This document shows, piece by piece, positions 1 through 11,755 of a stretch of 64,000 bases of DNA; position 1 is the first letter of the stretch, and every line of letters starts with the position of its first letter. Position numbers and translations under genes: made by a program. Under the pieces are notes generated by a model. The model had not been told where the DNA came from. It did no database searches and was given only the letters and a program-made list of their open reading frames with translations. The stretch is from Phoronis australis (taxonomy: Eukaryota; Phoronida; Phoronidae): assembly GCA_002633005.1 (NCBI GenBank), contig NMRA01000006.1, forward strand, positions 2,115,881 through 2,179,880, written 5' to 3'.

Positions 1-136
1 GGGGGGGGGGGCAGGGCAGAGTATTAGCCAGGATTTTGCTCGTCAGACAACATTCGCACCCCGAACTGCCAAATGGAATCCGGGAGAATTTTAGGAGGGG
101 CATGGCCCCCTTGGGCCCCCCCTCTAAATCCGCCAC
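1..136. mobile_element. Truncated MITE-like element, copy 1
   Basis: This stretch closely matches 4776-4905, sharing the blocks CAGGGCAGAGTATTAG, ACTGCCAAATGGAATC and CTCTAAATCCGCCAC. The right end is preserved, but the left end is cut by the window edge and replaced by a poly-G run. The complete copy near 4.76 kb has short inverted ends, which suggests a small non-autonomous DNA transposon. No coding content was seen. Confidence 0.6.
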
Positions 137-732
137 TTGTGAGCGTCCCAGTTAGGGCAAATTGCCCACTTGGGGTTTCTTTCGCAACGATTTGACGGTA
201 AAGAGTTCCCAATGCAGAGAAGTCGTTATGTTATATCGAAACCAGTAGGCACGAGTCTTCAGGGGTACGGTTTGAACGCCGCGTTTTTGCGACAATTTAG
301 TGAGGAATGCAAACTTCTTAATAAACGCGTACAAAATTATTAAGCCCCTCCTGATACCCTCTAGTTCTTATAATCAGAGAAACTCCCCCTACCCCTCCTT
401 ACTTAATTTCATCGTTTTCTGCTAGTTTTCCTCCCTCATGTTATAAAGTCTAGGGCTGTCTAAATGCAAACCGTTTGTGCAGCCTGGCTCCGTGGGAACG
501 AGCCGTACAGTCATGTGGCATTACGGACGTATACATTTACTCTACATCTGTTTGATTGATGTGCGAATTACAAATTCATAAACGTTTTTTTTAGCTTCGA
601 AGTGTATTACATGAACATAGATCATGATACAATGAAGCCTTTTGTACTAAATGGGCTCAACGGAGGGATGTACAGAATGAGGTAAGGTATTTATTGAAAA
701 TAAAAAAAATCCTGTTCATTTTAACCTTTTAG
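137..732. other. Fascin intron sequence, no exon recognised
   Basis: This AT-rich stretch lies upstream of the first visible fascin exon, and I found no open frame resembling fascin in it. It is probably the intron before that exon, with the 5' exons outside the window. Confidence 0.5.
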
Positions 733-1663
733 AGAGTGTCTGTTTGAAATGGAATACCAAGAAAACGGAAAGATCGCTTTGAAGGCGGCCAACGGCAAAT
801 ACATCACCGCGCGCAAAAACGGAAGTCTTTATGCAGTGGCGGACTCTGTGTCTGACACGGAGGTATACAAAATGGAGATTGTCAACCGACCCATTCTAGT
901 GCTCAAATCTGAACACGGTTTTGTCGGCTTCAAGGGACCCAAGTCGACAAGACTGGATTGCAACAAGTCTGTCTACGACGTTTTCAAGTTGACCTGTCTA
1001 GAGGATGGGTCTTACTCATTCCAAGGTAAAATAACATTCTTTGTAGAAAATCAGTACATTGACAACTCTAATCCTTATCTGTAATTTCAGTTATTAGATT
1101 TTTCAGCGGTGTATGTCAGTAGTATGATCGCCGGTCTATCATGATGATGGCCACCGAATTTTATGCATGCCGACTCGAAAGTTTTCTCGTCAAAATCATT
1201 ACTTGTAATTGAACAGCACAAGATTTAACGTACTCGACATGTCTCACAAAGATAAAAGCAAGAAGTTGTCTCTAAAACATGGATTCCGTTTCTTGTGGGC
1301 TTTGCAAATCTTCGCACTCGTTGCTTGTTATTCATGGTTTTACATTCTTGTCAAAGCCTTAGAAAAAAGTGGTGATGTTAATCAGAAAATAAATCAGAAG
1401 TTGATCATGGTGACATCTATTTTCTACTGAGTAACATCTTTTTCAATTATGTTCCAGCCCCTAACGGTAATTTTTGGAGCGTGGCGTCAGATGGTAGCAT
1501 CGCAGCCGAAGGCGAGGGCGCCGAGGAGTTCTTTATTGAGTTAATCGATCACATCTACTGCAAGATTCGCACCCGCGGCGGCAACTACCTGCAGGGTGAA
1601 CAGAACGGCACTTTTGTTGCGAAGTCACCCGACGCCAGTCTGGCCACGAAGTGGGAGTATTAA
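733..1663 (+). CDS. Fascin, C-terminal part (3' end of gene)
   Basis: Fascin cross-links actin filaments into tight bundles in filopodia, microvilli and sensory bristles. Two exons are visible: 733-1025 (after a TTTTAG acceptor, ending at CCAAG|GTAAAA) and 1458-1663 (after TTCCAG, ending in the stop TAA). They join in phase to about 165 residues matching the human fascin C-terminus, roughly from residue 330 to the end. Key matches are LKAANGKYITARKNG, INRPI-like VNRPILVLKSEHGFVGF, a DCNKSVYDVF segment aligned with DANRSSYDVF, and the terminal LWEY-like TKWEY. This covers the end of beta-trefoil 3 and all of beta-trefoil 4. The first codon is split, so more exons lie before the window; a start at the internal ATG 749 is not meant. 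The paralogue (FSCN1, 2 or 3) cannot be assigned, as invertebrates usually have one gene. Confidence 0.93.
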
Positions 1664-3927
1664 ACCGCGAGCTCTCCAGTTTCGTTTGAAAGAAGGGCGA
1701 GTCTGTTTGGTTGCAATTTTACCGATTTTGCCCTGTGCTCAGCTAGTAGTTAAGTCAATATTGCGGAAGACCACCGATTTTTCGGTTGGAACTAAATCAT
1801 GACAACTGAGCTTCGAACTTTGAAGTCATTGTGAACACAGCTATCGAATTTAGGCTAAACGTTGTCATTAACTAATCACGAAACTAAAATCTCATCCCAT
1901 TGTTTTGTTTGAAGCATCACATGTATGCGTAGGCATGTAATATTAAATTCATTGCAGTGTGTGAAGTGTCGTAACTGCGCAGTGAGATTGCCTTACCACT
2001 GGCTTCCGTTTAACGATGCGAGAAAGAGTATAGAATGGGTTAATAATGCACCTCAAGACATTTATCAACGCACATTCTATCACTAGTGTGGACAACCCTA
2101 TATGTTTTGAAAAGTGTATAATCGGTATTGTTATCTCGCTATCGTTCTCAATGAACTTTATTGAAACAATTACATTTCAACCTCCATGGGGCAAGGTTCG
2201 ACTTTCAGAGCCTTGTCATCTTCCCTAATTGTTTTCCATCGATAATGGATAGCATGCCTTAATGTTTCAGTCCGTCGTTATCATGATAACAATAAGTAAA
2301 GTTCAAGAAATTTTATTATTATTGTTATTTAGGAATTCCTGTATGCTGATGAAGCTTGTGCTTGGGATATCTTTTCCACTTAAACATATGATTTTATACG
2401 ACTATTAAACATAATTATGAAGTTGATCGGCGTCTACCCTAGGCTACAGCATACCATTGACTGACAGTTAATTATGGTGTGGGGACGAGTTTGTTAGTGT
2501 AGTGTTACTTGCTGTTATTGTTATTCGTGTCTATGGAAACGACCGACGCCGCATGTTCTTAACGTTATAATATATTGTTGAAATCAATCCATCTTTCAAT
2601 CTAATTAACTTCAAGTCGTGCCATTAAATATTTTAACAGGATAGATTGAAATGACCTTCAAATGGCGAATACGACTCATGGGTTGTCAATCACAGTAGAT
2701 GCAGACAACTCACGTTTGTCTTGGGTGCTTTTACAATGTATTAAAACAACTAAAGCAATAACGATGCTACAAGAAGAGAGGTATAACGCGAGCGCGCAAT
2801 CATGTACGTCGCTTACATACACAACTTAGTATCCGGCTTCGAAAATATTCATGTTTTAATTACTACGATTATCAACTCCCCGGGGAAAATCGAGACTTGC
2901 AAGTGGATCTTTCCGCGTACTCGAATTGCCTACGTCCATCATTCAGTTCACGGAATATCTATCTTCCTAACGCATACTTTCACTTTCAGAATTTTACCAG
3001 TGGCTATATACCAAAACTCCTTCCAGAAATACAGCCTGGCGCATCACCACCAGATGACCGTGATGACACATCTATCGCGCGTGATGCTGCGGTAAATGAG
3101 TCTAGATCGCGAAAATGACCAGTGACAATGAGTCATTCATTCGTAATCACGGGCTCAAATCAATGCGCTATTTTCAGACTTGAAGGTAATCAACCAAACG
3201 AACTTAAAACTGAAGTCCGTGGCGGAGTCATTTCCAGGGAACTTGTAACCAAAGGTTATAGACGTTCATTGAGAGTTGCATTGATGAATATCGGTGATTT
3301 TGCCAATTTCAAGTTGGTCAGACTGTTAAATTAATGACCAAGACCCCGAACGGTCATCGTGACGTTGACCTTTATGGACAGTACGATGATGTTCGAAAAA
3401 TATTTCTTGGCCCTCGAGAGGAGAAGCATTTGCGTAACGAATTCTGTTGTTTGAGAAAAAAAATCAGCAATTAGAAAAAATTGCAAAAACGTATATAGTG
3501 AGGTAATTACCCGAGGCATCAGCGTACCTGGAGCAGTTGATGGAGGCATCAGGGTACCTGGACTCGCTACTGAACATCCTAACGATGCACCTTGAGGCCC
3601 CCAAATCCGAGCCCCGACTAAAACCAATCTGAACTAGGTGCAGTTGAACCCAGTTGAAGCTTAATATCAATTTCTCGGGAAATACCGGTATACGTACATA
3701 TCATGTTTTTATAGAAACTGAAGCGGATACAGAGCTCGACTTGAAGCGAAAAGGCACCGCTTTTGTCGAAACTGTTAAGCGGATACAGAGGCTGATTTAA
3801 CAGAAGGCATGAAATAGTGTTTTAATTTGCTTTGCACTGTTTTGACGGAAGATTTCACTTCTGAACGGGAAATCGACAATTTTGTTACAGCTACTTCCTT
3901 ACCAGGGTAGCATCCTAACCTGGCGTG
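1664..3927. other. Fascin 3' UTR and intergenic DNA
   Basis: The fascin 3' UTR starts here. A possible ATTAAA polyadenylation signal lies near 1943. Open frames are short, look like no known family and lack a coherent exon pattern. I see nothing else that I can support. Confidence 0.5.
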
Positions 3928-4151
3928 CGTTCAGTAGCGCTAGGGTCTACGCTGGAACCTCGCTAAAATCTAACCAAAATCACGTGTTCTCATTTGAAAT
4001 ACACGACAATATGTCATACAATCACGCGATCGTTTAGGTTTTTAGCCTCGCTGGTCCACTACGTGCCTAGCCAGCGTGCTGGCTACTGTCCACCTAGCGG
4101 CACGCAGGAAACCAGCGGGGGTTTTAGCGAGGTCCCTAGCGTTATTGAACG
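3928..4151. mobile_element. MITE-like element with inverted ends
   Basis: The ends are inverted relative to each other. CGTTCAGTAGCGCTAGGG on the left pairs with CCCTAGCGTTATTGAACG on the right, and a second pair, CCTCGCTAAAAT and GTTTTAGCGAGG, lies inside. The interior contains further self-complementary GCTGG/CCAGC blocks. At about 224 bp with no coding capacity, it fits a non-autonomous DNA transposon. I did not see a clear target-site duplication. Confidence 0.6.
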
Positions 4152-4760
4152 GGAGGCTGGTTCCCAGCGCTCCCACTCTTGACATCAGGGATAGTGCGTG
4201 AGCAGCCCAGACAATCTAAGAGAATCTGTGCAGGAGACGAGGAAGCGTCCACCCGAAAACTGTCTCCGTTGTTGCAATTAGATGTAAACAAGACCAAGTG
4301 ATACAACGTTACGTCTCAACCATGCGTTGTGTGATCGACCAGCGGAGATCTGCAATGCACGTTTCCTAACCAAATGTTATCACGCTACATCCACACTTCC
4401 AGTTACAACGTAGCCGTCACGAAACACGTGACAAACAGCTGATAGAAACTAATTCGAGCCACACTCAATATTGAAAACGCCATTATTCCGCAATCACGAC
4501 ATCCGTTCATGGTTCTGACCACAGCTCCGAATTCAGTGAAATCGGAGTGGCCTGTTGATGTAGTTAGGACTCGCGACTCATTTCTACAACATTTTAGTTT
4601 TAGTCTGCTATTATTCAACTCATTTGTTTATCTGAATTTTTATTAACATTTAAAATTTTTTTAATAATAGTTAAAGTTCACAAGGTAACAACACACTAAG
4701 CTGAAAGGAAATTTCGCTGTGCACATTACAGAATTGTAACGTAGAAATACCAATAGCACC

Positions 4761-4905
4761 AGGGGGCGGATCCAGGATTTTTAGTTAGGGGGGTCAGGGC
4801 AGAGTATTAGTCAGGATTTTGCCAGTCAGACATCCGCACCCGGAACTGCCAAATGGAATCTGGGAGTTTTAGGAGGGGGGGGTGGCCCCCTCTAAATCCG
4901 CCACC
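4761..4905. mobile_element. Short MITE, copy 2 (complete)
   Basis: The element starts GGGGCGGATCCAGGA and ends CTAAATCCGCCACC. The two ends are imperfect inverted repeats sharing GGCGGAT. The internal sequence matches the truncated copy at the window start. At about 145 bp it has no coding capacity, so it is likely a MITE. Confidence 0.65.
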
Positions 4906-7096
4906 ATGACAGAATAGCGGAAAACAGGTCAGTTAGAGAAGTAAATGCCGAAAAACAAAAGGCTTCCAGCTACTCGGGAACAAGAGGTAGGGTGTAAATT
5001 TCGCGCGCATCAGACGAAAATTGCGACCTGTAGATTGCGAATAAACAAAAACAAAAAAACAAACTTGTAAAATTAACAAGTAAAAATACGTAATGCATAG
5101 GCTTAAATTAAAGTTACAAAATGACAAATCTGAGCAGAATAAACTTCTGCAAAATGTAACTGGAGTTGACACGTTTCATAGTAATGATGTAAAAAACAAA
5201 AAGCATAAATGACTAAATTCTGAAAGTTGTTATAATTTTAAAAGAAAGAACTTCTTAAGAGGAAACACGCGCGCACACATACACACACACGTGCAGACTA
5301 CATGTTGTACACACACGTGCATACTACATGTTGCAATCAAGTGACCTTTTTAAATTTTAGCACTCCTCAGTTGATTCTAGCTTGAACTTTCAAGCACGTT
5401 ACTGAGAAGTAGACCTCAGTGACTGTCCGTATCCGGTAGCAAATGTACTCTTGGGGAAGCAGCTATCTAAACACGAACTCATGAACATAACTCCCCTCTT
5501 CGGAACTCAGCTCATGGACTTGAAAATTCAATTCACTGACAAACATGGCCCTCCACGCAGAAAACACGGCTTAGGTGCCAAAAAAAAAACAAAAAAAAAC
5601 ATGGCAACTGTAAACACGGCTCACATACCCTTCACCGAGTCACGCGCGTAAATTCTTCCGTAAATTATTATGCAGGTCAGTGAGAGGTGTTTTTGAGTGG
5701 GTAAACCATGTTTGTGATTGCGGGTCGGAGTTTGTCAGTCAATGAGCCGAGTTTCCAAGTCTGGGTGTCGTGTTCAGGAGTGCGTGAGCCATGTTCGGGT
5801 AGTGTGGATAAGCCTCACCAAAGTTCCACAGTTTGGTGAACAGGGTAGACAAAAGCTAAAATTTTAGCCCAAATAGAGCAAAACAGTGCAGGATCTCGCA
5901 TATTTTGCCCTCTTATTTCCCGTCAGTAGCAAATGACTTTGTTTTAATTGCATCCCAAAGTTCTTACACCTTAGGTTTTCTTTGGTTAGGTCAGTTCTGC
6001 GTATTTGAAACGACTATAAACCGATGCTCAGTAAAAGAAGCGAATTTTTGATGTGGACAACCTGCAGTGCCGATATAAACGTGGTCTGAACTTGCATCTT
6101 ACTAGGATGTAAGCATTTCTCGCTTTGCAAAGAGCTGGCATCTCCGTATTCATTTAGGCCATGCTCTGTGCATAAAATGACACGTGGCAAGCACTCCAAG
6201 CACGAAGAGCCCATACCATGATACCAAACAGTGGCCACCTGTCAGTTCTCTGGAAGCCCTGAAATCGTACCAAATTTAACTGAGAAACAATTTGAGACCA
6301 ATAGCATGCGCGCACCCAGCCTTTAATGGGGGGGGGGTCGTTCGAGCCCCATCCCCCTTGGATGCGTGCATGAATAGGGTCGTCCCGGATTACATGGGGA
6401 TAGAACTATCTTTTGTCTGGAGATAAGAAAGTGCGTGACCTTGTTTTGGATATCAAGCACATTTTCGTGTCTCTCACTGATGTAGAAAAGGTGAAGAATT
6501 TCACATCAAGCATCCTCGGCTATTTGTCCAGTTTATCAAACTTTCTCAAGTAGGAGTTGCAGCCCACAGCACAGCAGAAATATTTTATTAGCGTTGGAAG
6601 GACGAATAGAGTATAATGCCTGTGACTTCACAATAACTGAGAATAACCAATAATGTCTAAGGAAGTAAAAGTTTCATTTTTGTTGAGAAATTTGATAAAA
6701 CAAGATTCCATATCTCCTTTCCATTTTTTTCAGTGTTGCACTGCCCATGTAGGAGTATAACAACCATTAAAACATGCGTATTTCCTGAAGAAATGGGAGG
6801 AGATAACAACCACACATTCACAGTGTACAAATCTGATCCAAACAACACTGTGTTCCTCAAAGTTGCTCTCCTGCCCTCTTTATAACTTTTCAAACACCAA
6901 GTGGGAGCTCTAGCTTGAATATGTTCTGCACATGAGCTACCACAACATTCTTTACAGGTAGGTTCTGAGAAAAATTTTGGGGCTCGTTATTTCCTTATCA
7001 GATGAAGTAATCAAGTTGAGAGACAATGCTTGGATCATTGAGGACTTGCTCTGCATAACTAGCTATGACCTTTACTGCAACCTATTTTCAGCATTA
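4906..7096. other. Intergenic DNA, no gene recognised
   Basis: The sequence is AT-rich with only short chance open frames. It holds a small CA-rich duplicated block near 5.28 kb, an A-rich run near 5.58 kb, a set of degenerate AACACGG-type motifs (5.54-5.82 kb) and a poly-G run at 6.33 kb. Nothing coding can be supported. Confidence 0.5.
5271..5336. repeat. CA-rich tandem duplication
   Basis: A CA/CG dinucleotide run leads into two nearly identical units containing ACACACACGTGCA and ACTACATGTTG, spaced about 27 bp apart. Confidence 0.7.
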
Positions 7097-7490
7097 TCTT
7101 AAAGTGGAACTTGCATGCTAATTCCTTATCTTTGGTTACTTGGTCAAATTAGAAATACAAGATATAGCAACGATTTGAATATGAAGTATGTTGAAAATTG
7201 CAAAATGTTTTTATGGATGAGTTTTGTGTCAAAAATGATCAGCGGTAAATCACTCAACCATGTCCAGCCAGTAAGTATCGTGATGTGATGTTGGGGAATA
7301 ACACTGCGTGATGCAGGCTATGTGCAAAGGTCACCTCTTTGCAGAAATTTGTGTTTCTACATTTACAAGTTGTCAGTGAATACAGCTGGACTTTGGTTAG
7401 CATAGATGTCAAATAGCATTGTCCTTTAGTTCCTGCTATACATTAGCATAGTTAGGAGCATGTAAATACATCTTTAATAGGTAAAAGATA
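7097..7490. repeat. Dispersed ~400-bp repeat, copy A
   Basis: This region aligns along its length with 34748-35165. Shared blocks include TTGGTCAAATTAGAAA, AGTAAGTATCGTGAT, TTTAGTTCCTGCTATA and TTAGGAGCATG. Both copies are diverged and in the same orientation relative to the window. No long open frame or terminal inverted repeat was seen, so the class is unknown. Confidence 0.75.
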
Positions 7491-8089
7491 CAAATATTTA
7501 ACGCGGACAATGTATATTTTGTGGTCAGGTGATTTCAAAGGCCAGCTTCTTAATATATGTGTTTACGACCATGAGCTCCAACAATGGGACAAGTGCACAT
7601 GCTTTCTCAGAGGCTGCCACTCATTGTAATTAGTCAAGTAGGAACGGAGGAGAAGATCTGAGCATACCTCTTCTAGACAACTAATGTTTCTCTTCACAAA
7701 CTTGCAGTTTCTTTGTAGAGTTTAAAAACTCTAAGACTGTTCTAAACAGCCAACAAACCCCCGTACTCAGAATTGCCAATTTTCCCGCAAAGTGTTTTTC
7801 AATTTAAAGCTACCTCCTGTTGTTATCTTTCTCAGGTATTTTCACAGATCACTTGCACAACATTTCTTCAATTATTTTTCATCTGAAAATCTGGTTTTCT
7901 TCACACCAAAATTTTCCACAATTCCCACAACACCTGAGGCTGAGACCACCAACTTCACACGAGACTTAACTTGAAAATTAACCAGTTCAGATTTCACGTG
8001 AAACGATATATCAATTTTTAGGTCCTGTTCCCTGGCGACCTCTGACTAGATACTGTAGTCACAATAAATAAACCTATATCTCCGCATCT

Positions 8090-11000
8090 TCACGCCGGAT
8101 TCTGCACGTAACCTGGCAGTGGAAGTTGAAGTCCCTCCTTTGCTTCGAAGAACGTGTAAGACAGTGTAATAACATTAGTGTTGATGAGTGATGGATCGTC
8201 GCAGTAAGAAGGGTCAATGAAGAAAAACACCGGCATGTCAACCTAAAGGAAATGGAAAGAGAATAAATGGTTATCTACTTTTACATTACAATATTAATGT
8301 GCCGGTGGTGAGGGCATGATATTACTGAAAATCAAAAGTTGATCAGTGGAAATGGTTTTACCAAATTCATAACTGAGACTGCAACTTTTTTGAGGCAAGC
8401 AGACGTTGATGGTTGGCAGCAACTACACTCGATTTAAACATCCTATTTATGCTTCACTTTAGTTAAAAAAAAAACGAATTATAATGCATGTTATTAGTTC
8501 AATCGAAACTTAAGGCCAAATAATGCTTATTCAACACAATTACTCCAAATATTTTCAAACTTGAGTGTAAATAATTCTATTGTTTTGTTTATATTAAATT
8601 TATTTATGGTGGTGCATAACCACCTAAACTGATCACTATAGTGATTGACAGCTGACTCATGCATAATGGGTACTCTCTCAACTGCTGCCATATGAAAAAA
8701 GGTTTATGCAGAAAACCCCCCCACTTTTTAAAAACACGTTTAAAAATAACATCAAAATAAGGTCAACACAAAAAGGAATGAAAGTTACGAAACCTTCGTA
8801 TTTTATTGACTTCTTTCAGCTGATGAAAATCGTCCTTTGCTCTAAATTAGTGAATCAGGGTGAACGCAAAGGAAGAGGTATCTTTAACAATGCACAATGC
8901 CCCAGTCACACTTACTTGCTCATGCGGATTCAGTCTCTGCTCTTCGAANAGTGTAAATAATTCTATTTTTTTGTTTATATTAAATTTATTTATGGTGGTG
9001 CATAACCACCTAAACTGATCACTATAGTGATTGACAGCTGACTCATGCATTATGGGTACTCACTCAACTGCTGCCATATGAAAAAAGGTTTATGCAGAAA
9101 ACCCCCCCACTTTTTAAAAACACGTTTAAAAATAACATCAAAATAAGGTCAACACAAAAAGGAATGAAAGTTACGAAACCTTCGTATTTTATTGACTTCT
9201 TTCAGCTGATGAAAATCGTCCTTTGCTCTAAATTAGTGAATCAGGGTGAACGCAAAGGAAGAGGTATCTTTAACAATGCACAATGCCCCAGTCACACTTA
9301 CTTGCTCATGCGGATTCAGTCTCTGCTCTTCGAAGCAGAAACACTGGATTTTGTTGAAGTACTGTCCAGCTTCGAAAGGTACCACGTTGTATGTGGAGAT
9401 ACCGATGATGGGCTTGTCTGTGGGGTTCTTGGCGGTGTAGAAGGCCAGTGCCGTCTCACCTGGGCTTACCTGCAAATTCAAGCGGTAGACCAATTAAGGA
9501 TAACCAGAACATATGGTTTCCAAACATAATGAGTTTAAATATTTTCCATGACTTTCCCATGATTAAATTTTCATTTCCTATGAATTGCTTCCCAACAAAA
9601 AGTAGACGTATCTTGTTTTTACTAATCCTTACTGTTCAACTTTATATTAAGCGCTGCTTCAGCGGGTCACAAATGCGGATCTTAAAAGCAAGATAAAATA
9701 GGAATAAAGCAATTCATTAAGCCACATATAACATCTATAAGCTCCTTTCACACTACACTAAAACCACTGAAGCACAAATTGCCTGATTTCACAACTGAAT
9801 TATTGTAACAATGCTAAAACTAAATCAAAGCATTTGAGTGAATGAGATGTCCCAAGATAACAGCCATGTTACCTGAAAAGTACTCAATATAATTTCTACA
9901 AATGTGACAGCAAAACCTTGTGACATGACTTGCAAACTACTGTTGTCATTTTCCATGTTTTTGGACATGAAGAGAGGGAGCAAGTGCAAAATCTCAACAT
10001 AGCAATTCAGAAAATAGTGTTAAGTGTTGGCAATCCATATGGTATTCCCATACACTGGTATACAGAAACATACTGCCAAAAGGGGTCTCTTTTTGAACAA
10101 AGGAGCAACAGGGGGAACCATGCTGCAAACATGTGAGAGGTTGGTAGTAATGTACCATCAACTTGGGTAGATATATTTCCCTCTCTGGTATCAGCAAAGG
10201 TAAACTATTTTGCCCTACTATATATCGTCTCTGGTTGGTATTTTGGATCAGTGATATCAGTGGTGTCGTCTCAGGTTAGCAAACAAAGGAATTGGTGGCA
10301 TTGGTCCATGAAAATGGTGTTTGTCTCAGATAGGGGATTTCCTCATTTAATATTGTCTCCAATATCCATTTTCCCCGGTGACCCAGCAATTACATTGGTC
10401 TGAACTACGAATATATGGCAGAACCTCACTACTCACTAAGTGGCACAGAACCTCCTTCCTAAATCAGAATACTATTTTTGTTCATATTGTGTCACGTACC
10501 ACAACTTCAGTCTGCTGCGGTCGAAAGTTCCACCTCATACTGGCTGCCAGATCAGCGTTGAAACGCACTTTGATCTGTCGGTCCTTGACTGGCACCATTG
10601 TCTCAACAATATCTGCATTATGACCTTTGGCATCTCTAGACTGACCTCCGCTGCCCGTAGCCTGGAAACAAAATCGATTGAAAAGTTTGTAGTCTTCCAA
10701 CACTAGGTCCATGCACAAGTTGTAAACAAATGAATAACAAGAAGAAAATATGTCATCTCTTCTCTCAAACTGCAAAAATGTGTCATATCCAGTAGTTAAT
10801 CCATACTCTTATCAATACATTGCAATACATTGATGACTAACTTCATAGGCAATACACAGACCAGCACACAAACACACACCCATACACATGTATGTGCTTT
10901 TAAATAAATATCTATAACATCTCATATATATTCCATAAAATAACTATAAATTAAATTGTCAAAAGTATTATTGTTTTTTACATCGATAATATGACTGTAT

Positions 11001-11736
11001 GAATATATGTAATATTACAGATAGTCTGATGTATACAGTTCCAAGAGCTCACAACACAAAATTGTTTTCTTAAACAATAAGACTGTCTCAGACAATACCG
11101 TCACATGTGTAATAAGGCAAAACCTCACAAATATAGGACAGGTGAAATTTTATTTGTTCATTTTTCATAAATGATAGATAACATCAAAATGATGCTTTGC
11201 CATATTCAAGTTCTGTACTATAGCTACCAAAAGGCAATATTTAGAAAAAAAAAACTAAGCATTCACAACAATTCAGATGCACCTGAAAAAAGTGCAATTT
11301 CGGCAAGTATTTTAGTCCAAAACTGGTGAAATTTTGCGGTAACAGACAAGAGTCATACCTGACAAAATAGTCTGTAAAGGGGTACAGCTGCGTGTGATAA
11401 GCCCACCATGAAGACAAGAAGTGACACTAGATATATACCAGAAGATCTGTTTCTCTTCTTCACTTTATCAGGGGAAGCATTGTTTTCTAATCCCCTTCGA
11501 ATAAGCAGGTTCCATACAAAAGGCCTTGGGGTAACACTGCTCTGTCTCTTTACTGCTTGTAGAACAAGTCCTGAATAACATCTCACAAGTGGGTTCGTAG
11601 TTAGTTGTGGTGTTCTGAGCACTGCTTGTTTGATAAAGTTGTTCCAACAAAAGTTTCTGTGTAGCACTAAGTTAGTTGTCTTGATAATCCTCTGTGAGAT
11701 ATGAGGGTTTAGTAACACTGGTAAACTTGTCCGCAT
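8090..11736 (-). CDS. COX11: Cytochrome c oxidase assembly protein COX11
   Basis: COX11 is an inner-membrane mitochondrial protein that delivers copper to the CuB site of cytochrome c oxidase subunit 1. Four coding exons join in phase: 11736-11359, 10661-10500, 9469-9302 and 8242-8090, giving 286 residues (human 276). The N-terminus is basic and poor in acidic residues, as expected of a mitochondrial presequence. A single membrane segment (GIYLVSLLVFMVGLSHAAVP, about residues 99-118) precedes the family hallmark LYRLFCQ. The copper-binding CFCF motif is intact in KIQCFCFEEQRLNP, next to GISTYNVVPFEAGQYF, and the C-terminus has LSYTFFEAKEG. A 3' splice signal just upstream of the ATG suggests a separate 5' UTR exon. 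DRG2 is transcribed divergently from the other side of the promoter region. Confidence 0.96.
8564..9334. repeat. 385-bp tandem duplication around an 'n'
   Basis: 8564-8948 and 8950-9334 are almost identical and are separated by one ambiguous base at 8949. Only a few differences were seen, for example ATTGTTTTG versus ATTTTTTTG and CATAATGGG versus CATTATGGG. The first copy ends inside COX11 exon sequence. This is best explained as two haplotypes joined end to end during assembly. Confidence 0.88.
8916..8948 (-). pseudogene. Partial duplicate of COX11 coding exon 3
   Basis: These 33 bases repeat the 3' end of COX11 coding exon 3 (encoding about EEQRLNPHEQ) with the same donor site. The copy stops at the 'n' at 8949 and lacks the rest of the exon, so it cannot be spliced in as a working exon. 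It is probably an assembly artefact rather than a real pseudogene. Confidence 0.75.
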
Positions 11737-11755
11737 ATGAATGGCCTTCAGTGCC

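Noticed and set aside
1-12. Poly-G runs with 'n' (start, 24568-24575, 33720-33742) as G-quadruplex regulators
   Set aside because: They coincide with ambiguous bases and are likely sequencing or assembly noise; real length and function cannot be judged.
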